Source: Candidatus Heimdallarchaeota archaeon (GTDB lineage: Archaea > Asgardarchaeota > Heimdallarchaeia > Hodarchaeales > S146-22). Taken from it: DNA of 8,742 nucleotides. The notes under the pieces are model-generated. The model did no database searches. It was not told where the DNA came from and saw only the letters and a program-made list of their open reading frames with translations. Positions 5,800 to 8,742 of this stretch are shown here, one piece after another. A program made the position numbers and the translations under genes. Within the stretch, counting starts at the first letter, position 1, and every line of letters starts with the position of its first letter. The stretch spans positions 1 through 8,742 of the forward strand of contig WAPZ01000488.1 of NCBI GenBank assembly GCA_015520535.1, in the 5' to 3' direction.

Positions 5800-6537
5800 T
5801 TAACTCATATATCTTCCGCCGTTGATACTGATTGTTTGACCTGTAACTGTTGAAGTTCGCAATAAAAAGAGAACAGCTTCAGCAACTTCGACGGAATCAA
5901 CCAATCGTTTCATTAGGTTGAGTTCTTTCATGTACTTTTTTTGTTCCGGTGTTAAAAGATCTGTATCGACGGCATCTGGAGCTATACTATTTACTTGAAT
6001 GACGGGTGCAAGTTCACGGGCTAAAGATTTAGTAAAAGAGAGAATTGCCCCTTTTGAAGCGGCGTACGCAACACCGACAGAACCACCAGTTTGTCCAGCA
6101 ATTGAAGCGATGTTAATAATGTGGGCGGGAGCATTTTTCTTCAATATAGGAACTAAATGCTTTGTAATTAAAAAAGTGCCAATGACATTGGTTTTAATAA
6201 CCTTTTCAAAATCTTCGAGTTTTAAGTCATCAATCTTTGATGCTAGTAATACACCCGCGTTGTTGATCAAAATATTTATTCTTTCTCCGTGAACCTCAGA
6301 GATTTCATTTATCATTTGTTTTACTGATGCTTCGTCACGAATGTCAGCTTTATGCAGTGAAACGAAAATTGGGTAATGTTGTTCGATCTCTTGTTTAGTT
6401 TTAATTGCGTTTTCTTCATTACTTCGGAAATTAAGAGCTAAATTAATACCATGTTCCGCTAATTTAAAGGCAATAGCTCTTCCAATACCTCGTGTACCAC
6501 CTGTTATAACAGCAGTAGCATTTTTAAACGATACCAA
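5800..6537 (-). CDS. Short-chain dehydrogenase/reductase, FabG-like (classical SDR)
   Basis: 245 aa, the normal length of a classical SDR: a cytosolic NAD(P)(H)-dependent oxidoreductase acting on alcohols or ketones. Visible motifs: TGGTRGIG at 12-19 (cofactor loop), R38 after strand beta-2 (NFRS, suggests NADP(H)), AD at 64-65, NNAG at 92-95, N117, and the full catalytic set S145, Y158 and K162 (YAASK). ING at 238-240 and the RYMS tail complete a FabG-type C-terminus. The start is TTG 6537, because a perfect GAGGTGA SD lies 7 nt upstream and no ATG fits. It is the first gene after the divergent intergenic region and is followed by the coiled-coil gene. It could be 3-oxoacyl-ACP-reductase-like or a sugar/polyol dehydrogenase. 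Motifs cannot separate these, and archaea generally lack the bacterial-type fatty-acid synthesis context, so the symbol is left empty. Confidence 0.93.
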   Translation of the reverse strand: MVSFKNATAVITGGTRGIGRAIAFKLAEHGINLALNFRSNEENAIKTKQEIEQHYPIFVSLHKADIRDEASVKQMINEISEVHGERINILINNAGVLLASKIDDLKLEDFEKVIKTNVIGTFLITKHLVPILKKNAPAHIINIASIAGQTGGSVGVAYAASKGAILSFTKSLARELAPVIQVNSIAPDAVDTDLLTPEQKKYMKELNLMKRLVDSVEVAEAVLFLLRTSTVTGQTISINGGRYMS

Positions 6538-6544
6538 GGTATTT

Positions 6545-6551
6545 TCACCTC
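6545..6551 (-). promoter_or_regulatory. Shine-Dalgarno site deciding the TTG start of the SDR
   Basis: GAGGTGA on the minus strand, 7 nt before TTG 6537. Between it and the gene lies ATACC-TT-GGTAT, a short inverted repeat covering the start codon. Confidence 0.65.
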
Positions 6552-6680
6552 GAGATGATTTCTCATCGAAAAGTAATGGTAAGCGTTTATGTTTTTCGCT
6601 ATTTCAATCGACAAAGGAATGCTTTAAATCAATCGCGGTTTTTGTGTATTTCTCATTAATTAACAGCATATTTTATTTGT

Positions 6681-6699
6681 TAATGGAGTTTATCCATTA
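6681..6699. repeat. Perfect 7-bp inverted repeat TAATGGA-N5-TCCATTA
   Basis: The arms at 6681-6687 and 6693-6699 match exactly, with GTTTA between. A 5-bp pair TTACC/GGTAA follows at 6701-6717. The size is right for a dimeric regulator site. No T-run follows, so a terminator is unlikely. Confidence 0.45.
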
Positions 6700-6730
6700 T
6701 TTACCTAAAAAATGGTAATTAAGAAATTAT

Positions 6731-6760
6731 TATGCCAAAATTTGTGTCTCTATGCTAAAA
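6731..6760. repeat. Direct repeat TATGCYAAAA with 20-bp period
   Basis: TATGCCAAAA at 6731-6740 and TATGCTAAAA at 6751-6760 lie exactly 20 bp apart, about two helical turns, so both would face the same side of the DNA. Possible tandem regulator-binding site; no regulator gene is adjacent. Confidence 0.4.
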
Positions 6761-6859
6761 ATAGGGTTTACTGAAAACTGACAGCGAAATACAAAATGGT
6801 ATGTAGAAAAAAATCAAGATTGAATGTAACGTTTTTAAGTTTAAAGGAGACAGTGTTAT

Positions 6860-6925
6860 TTGCAAGGATTTGATTTAAGAGAGTATATTAGAGTAATAGT
6901 TCGCATGATTAATTACTTACCGTAA
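6860..6925 (+). CDS. Possible 21-aa leader peptide upstream of S3Ae
   Basis: A TTG at 6860 opens 21 codons ending in TAA (6923-6925). The peptide begins MQGFDLREYIRV and ends in MINYLP; it resembles no family I know. What supports translation is AAAGGAGA ending 9 nt before the TTG, as good a ribosome site as those of the real TTG-started genes here. Ten bases after its stop comes the GGAG of S3Ae, so translation of the two could be coupled. Against it: a TATA-like TATATTA lies inside it, and if that is the S3Ae promoter the peptide would not be transcribed. An ORF of this length also occurs readily by chance. Confidence 0.28.
   Translation: MQGFDLREYIRVIVRMINYLP
6884..6890 (+). promoter_or_regulatory. 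Candidate TATA box for S3Ae
   Basis: TATATTA with an AAGAGAG stretch just upstream (BRE-like purines). Transcription would begin near 6912-6915, leaving a leader of about 40 nt with the GGAG at 6936-6939. It competes with TTTTTAAG near 6833-6840 as the promoter. Confidence 0.35.
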
Positions 6926-6951
6926 TAAAACGAAAGGAGAGTAAAAAGAGG

Positions 6952-7614
6952 TTGAGTAGACGGTCAAAATCCTCCCGATCAAGGAGAACTGGGAAGGTTG
7001 TCGATAAATGGTATACCAAATCGATTTATAATATTTTAACACCCGTGGATCTGTTAGGAACAAGTGAAAAGCCAATTGCTGAAACAGTGACCGACGATCC
7101 GAAAAAACTCATTGGAAGAACCGTTAGTGTACCAATGTCAGATATTAGTCCAAAGTTCATTATACGCTCCCATGTAATGGTGACCTTTCAAATTACTGAA
7201 GTGCAAGGAAATAATGCAAAAACACGTTTTAAGGGGCATTACTACAAAAGTGACTATTTACGGTTTTTGGTTAAACGTCGCAGCACAAGAATTGACAGTA
7301 TCAGTAATGTTCGGACAAAAGACGGTGTACCCCTTCGAATAAGTGTTTCTGCCTTTACCTATAGACGTATATTAACGTCACAGAAGAAAGGCGTCAGTCG
7401 ATTAATCCTAGACATTGTCAAAGAAGAATCGGAAAAATATACTTTTCATCGCTTCGTCGAACACTTTTTGACGGGAGAGCTGGCAAAAAAGATCCGAAAT
7501 GAAGCTAGTAAAAAAATCGTTCCACTAAAGCAAGTAGAAGTCCATAAAAGTAAAGTTTTAATACCATTAGATGCCTATCTCAAGCAGATGCAAGCTGCCG
7601 CAACTGCACAATAA
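6952..7614 (+). CDS. rps3ae: 30S ribosomal protein S3Ae (eS1 family)
   Basis: 220 aa, a structural protein of the archaeal and eukaryotic small ribosomal subunit (eS1), absent from bacteria. It is full length. A basic N-terminus (SRRSKSSRSRRTGK) leads into VVDKWYTKSIYNILTP. The family core is KKLIGRTVSV (51-60), TRFKGHYYKSDYLRFLVKRR (91-110), STRID (111-115), then VRTKDG, AFTYRR (135-140) and TSQKKGVSRLI (142-152). It ends with VEVHKSKVLIP (195-205). The start is TTG 6952: there is no in-frame ATG, an in-frame TAA lies at 6910-6912, and GGAG at 6936-6939 supplies the SD with 12 nt spacing. It is separated from the helicase gene by a T-rich terminator, so it is probably transcribed alone or with the small upstream ORF. 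Confidence 0.96.
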   Translation: MSRRSKSSRSRRTGKVVDKWYTKSIYNILTPVDLLGTSEKPIAETVTDDPKKLIGRTVSVPMSDISPKFIIRSHVMVTFQITEVQGNNAKTRFKGHYYKSDYLRFLVKRRSTRIDSISNVRTKDGVPLRISVSAFTYRRILTSQKKGVSRLILDIVKEESEKYTFHRFVEHFLTGELAKKIRNEASKKIVPLKQVEVHKSKVLIPLDAYLKQMQAAATAQ

Positions 7615-7681
7615 AAAAATAACCCAGTTTCTCTCTTTACCATTGTATTTTCTTTTATTTCTCCAAAATTTAAACACATCG

Positions 7682-7702
7682 TTTTTTTAACTTTTTTCTT
7701 TT
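7682..7702 (+). terminator. T-run terminator of S3Ae
   Basis: T7, T6 and T4 runs separated by AAC and C lie 68 bp past the S3Ae stop, following further T-rich tracts from about 7640. No hairpin is seen; this is a typical archaeal termination region. Confidence 0.5.
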
Positions 7703-7706
7703 AAAA
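7699..7706 (+). promoter_or_regulatory. Candidate TATA box of the Lhr-like helicase
   Basis: TTTTAAAA lies 24-31 bp before ATG 7730, which would start transcription at or within a base or two of the ATG (leaderless). It overlaps the last T-run of the S3Ae terminator. The only SD-like bases, AAGG at 7714-7717, would then not be in the mRNA. Confidence 0.38.
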
Positions 7707-7729
7707 TTCGCCTAAGGTTCATAAAAAAG

Positions 7730-8742
7730 ATGATGCAAAATCCGTTTGAGTTATTACATCCCGAATTGAAAAAACTGTTACCCAAATTTGGAATCAAAAA
7801 GCCCAATTTAGGGCAAGATGTTTATATACCTGCAATTATTGAGGGCAAACATACCTTAATAGCGGTACCAACGGGATATGGTAAAACAATTGGCACTCTT
7901 TTAGGCGTCATTGAACAACTATTACGATTAAAAGAAAAATCTAATAATGAATTGCCAGTTGGCTTTTACGTTTTATTTATTACACCGCTAAAATCGTTAA
8001 ATAGAGACATTTTTAGGCGAGTTCTTCCCGTTATTGGTGAAAAAATTGGAATACGAATCGAAGTACGACATGGCGATACCTCGGCAGCTAAGCGGCGACG
8101 ACAGACGTTAAAACCGCCACATATTTTGGTAACCACACCGGAATCGTTACAAGTTATTCTACCCGCAAAAATAATTGGAAGAAAACATCTTAAAACCTTA
8201 AGAATCGTTATTTTGGATGAAATTCATAATATTGTGGCTACAAAGCGTGGTGTTCAATTAACATTAGCTTTAGAACGATTAAAACGCGTTTCTCAGAATA
8301 AACTGCAAATTATAGGGCTTTCAGCAACCATTGGCAACTTACAAGCCATTAAGAAATATATTTTTCCGCGTGCGGAGGATGTTGTTTTAGTCAGTTTCAA
8401 AGAAAAACCCAACATGCAGGTTACGGTTGATTTTCCCCAGCGTCAATCCCATTCAGAACGAATGCTCGAGATTAACCATTGGAGCAAAACGCTAAATATT
8501 TCTCGTGAAGATGCACTGCGCCTAATAAAAATTGTTGATATTATGAAACAATCAACATCTACCCTAATTTTTACTAACACGCGGCAGCTTGCTGAAATTT
8601 TAGGATGGAAAATTAATCAACTAATTGAACAAAATCTTTTACCAGACTTTAAAGGTGTAGAAGTGCATCATTCGTCCCTTAGTAAAGATGTCCGATTAGA
8701 TGCGGAGGACAAATTCCGTAGTGGATCATTAACTGCAGTAAT
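7730..8742 (+). CDS. Lhr-like DExH-box ATP-dependent helicase (5' part, cut by window end)
   Basis: The first 337 codons of a superfamily 2 helicase; Lhr proteins are typically several hundred residues longer and act in DNA repair or recombination or in RNA metabolism. Visible in order: Q29 (Q-motif position), Walker A AVPTGYGKT at 45-53, motif Ia TPLKSLNRD at 85-93, the Lhr-type VRHGDT at 112-117, TTPESL at 135-140, DEIH at 163-166 (motif II), LSAT at 197-200 (motif III), TLIFTNTR at 278-285 (motif IV) and HHSSLS at 313-318 in the start of RecA domain 2. RHGDT together with DEIH and TTPESL is what points to Lhr rather than Hel308 or Hef. Walker A has Tyr at the position that is usually Ser. 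The start could be ATG 7730 or the next codon, ATG 7733. The winged-helix and Lhr-core domains would lie beyond the edge. Confidence 0.88.
   Translation, partial: MMQNPFELLHPELKKLLPKFGIKKPNLGQDVYIPAIIEGKHTLIAVPTGYGKTIGTLLGVIEQLLRLKEKSNNELPVGFYVLFITPLKSLNRDIFRRVLPVIGEKIGIRIEVRHGDTSAAKRRRQTLKPPHILVTTPESLQVILPAKIIGRKHLKTLRIVILDEIHNIVATKRGVQLTLALERLKRVSQNKLQIIGLSATIGNLQAIKKYIFPRAEDVVLVSFKEKPNMQVTVDFPQRQSHSERMLEINHWSKTLNISREDALRLIKIVDIMKQSTSTLIFTNTRQLAEILGWKINQLIEQNLLPDFKGVEVHHSSLSKDVRLDAEDKFRSGSLTAV

Larger units (their letters stand above)
6552..6951. other. Divergent intergenic region between the SDR and S3Ae genes
   Basis: About 400 bp, strongly AT-rich, with no long reading frame. For the SDR a TATA-like TTTAAA lies at 6623-6628, about 90 bp before the TTG; this is weak. 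For S3Ae the candidates are TTTTTAAG near 6833-6840 and TATATTA at 6884-6890. It also contains the palindrome TTAATTAA (6656-6663), AATGGTA three times (6575, 6711, 6795), an inverted repeat, a 20-bp-phased direct repeat and a possible mini-ORF, the last three listed separately. No RNA gene or riboswitch class was recognised. Confidence 0.6.

Noticed and set aside
5778..5820. GGCGG...CCGCC plus T5 as a terminator between the SDR and coiled-coil genes
   Set aside because: The arms span the SDR stop codon with a 26-nt loop and the T-run is only five long; too weak to list.
6531..6542. ATACC-N2-GGTAT palindrome over the SDR start codon as an operator
   Set aside because: Five-base arms with a two-base centre in AT-rich DNA are expected by chance; mentioned only in the SD entry.

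Overview
The window looks archaeal. It carries an archaeal/eukaryotic-type ribosomal protein S3Ae, a helicase with Lhr-family motifs, TATA-like boxes about 25-30 bp from the likely starts, T-run terminators without strong hairpins, and strong GAGGTGA-type Shine-Dalgarno (SD) sites. The DNA is AT-rich and TTG is used repeatedly as a start codon. An Asgard-like lineage is possible given the SCP2-domain protein plus S3Ae, but that is a guess. No mobile element, CRISPR array or rRNA was seen.

Layout. (1) 1-685, minus: a gene cut by the window edge, encoding an unrecognised protein with an N-terminal CxxC...CxxC zinc-binding motif. (2) 757-4356, minus: a compact four-gene operon read right to left. 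It encodes an SCP2-type small lipid-binding-fold protein, a D-2-hydroxyacid-dehydrogenase-family protein, an FGGY carbohydrate kinase and a class II (fuculose-phosphate-type) aldolase. Each gene has an SD-like site 8 nt before its start; the kinase and aldolase follow the gene before them with essentially no gap. A T-rich terminator follows the aldolase. (3) 4589-4666, plus: tRNA-Arg(UCU), intronless with encoded CCA, with its own TATA box and T6 terminator. (4) 4890-6537, minus: a FabG-like short-chain dehydrogenase (TTG start), then a long coiled-coil protein with a C-terminal PD-(D/E)XK-like domain and tandem 14/21-residue repeats. (5) 6552-6951: an AT-rich divergent intergenic region with direct and inverted repeats and a possible 21-codon leader ORF. 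(6) 6952-8742, plus: ribosomal protein S3Ae (TTG start), then the 5' part of an Lhr-like DExH helicase, cut by the right edge.

How the genes may work together. The kinase-plus-aldolase pair is the classic logic for breaking down a ketose or a related polyol or acid: phosphorylate, then retro-aldol cleavage to DHAP or a similar phosphate plus an aldehyde. The dehydrogenase would act before or after that, although it lacks the usual catalytic arginine. The substrate cannot be read from the sequence. The SDR could belong to the same metabolism but is separated by the tRNA and the coiled-coil gene. S3Ae and Lhr are household information-processing genes and mark the right-hand part as core genome.

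The gaps at 4372-4588 and 4667-4889 are each under 250 bp. Apart from the signals listed they hold nothing convincing.
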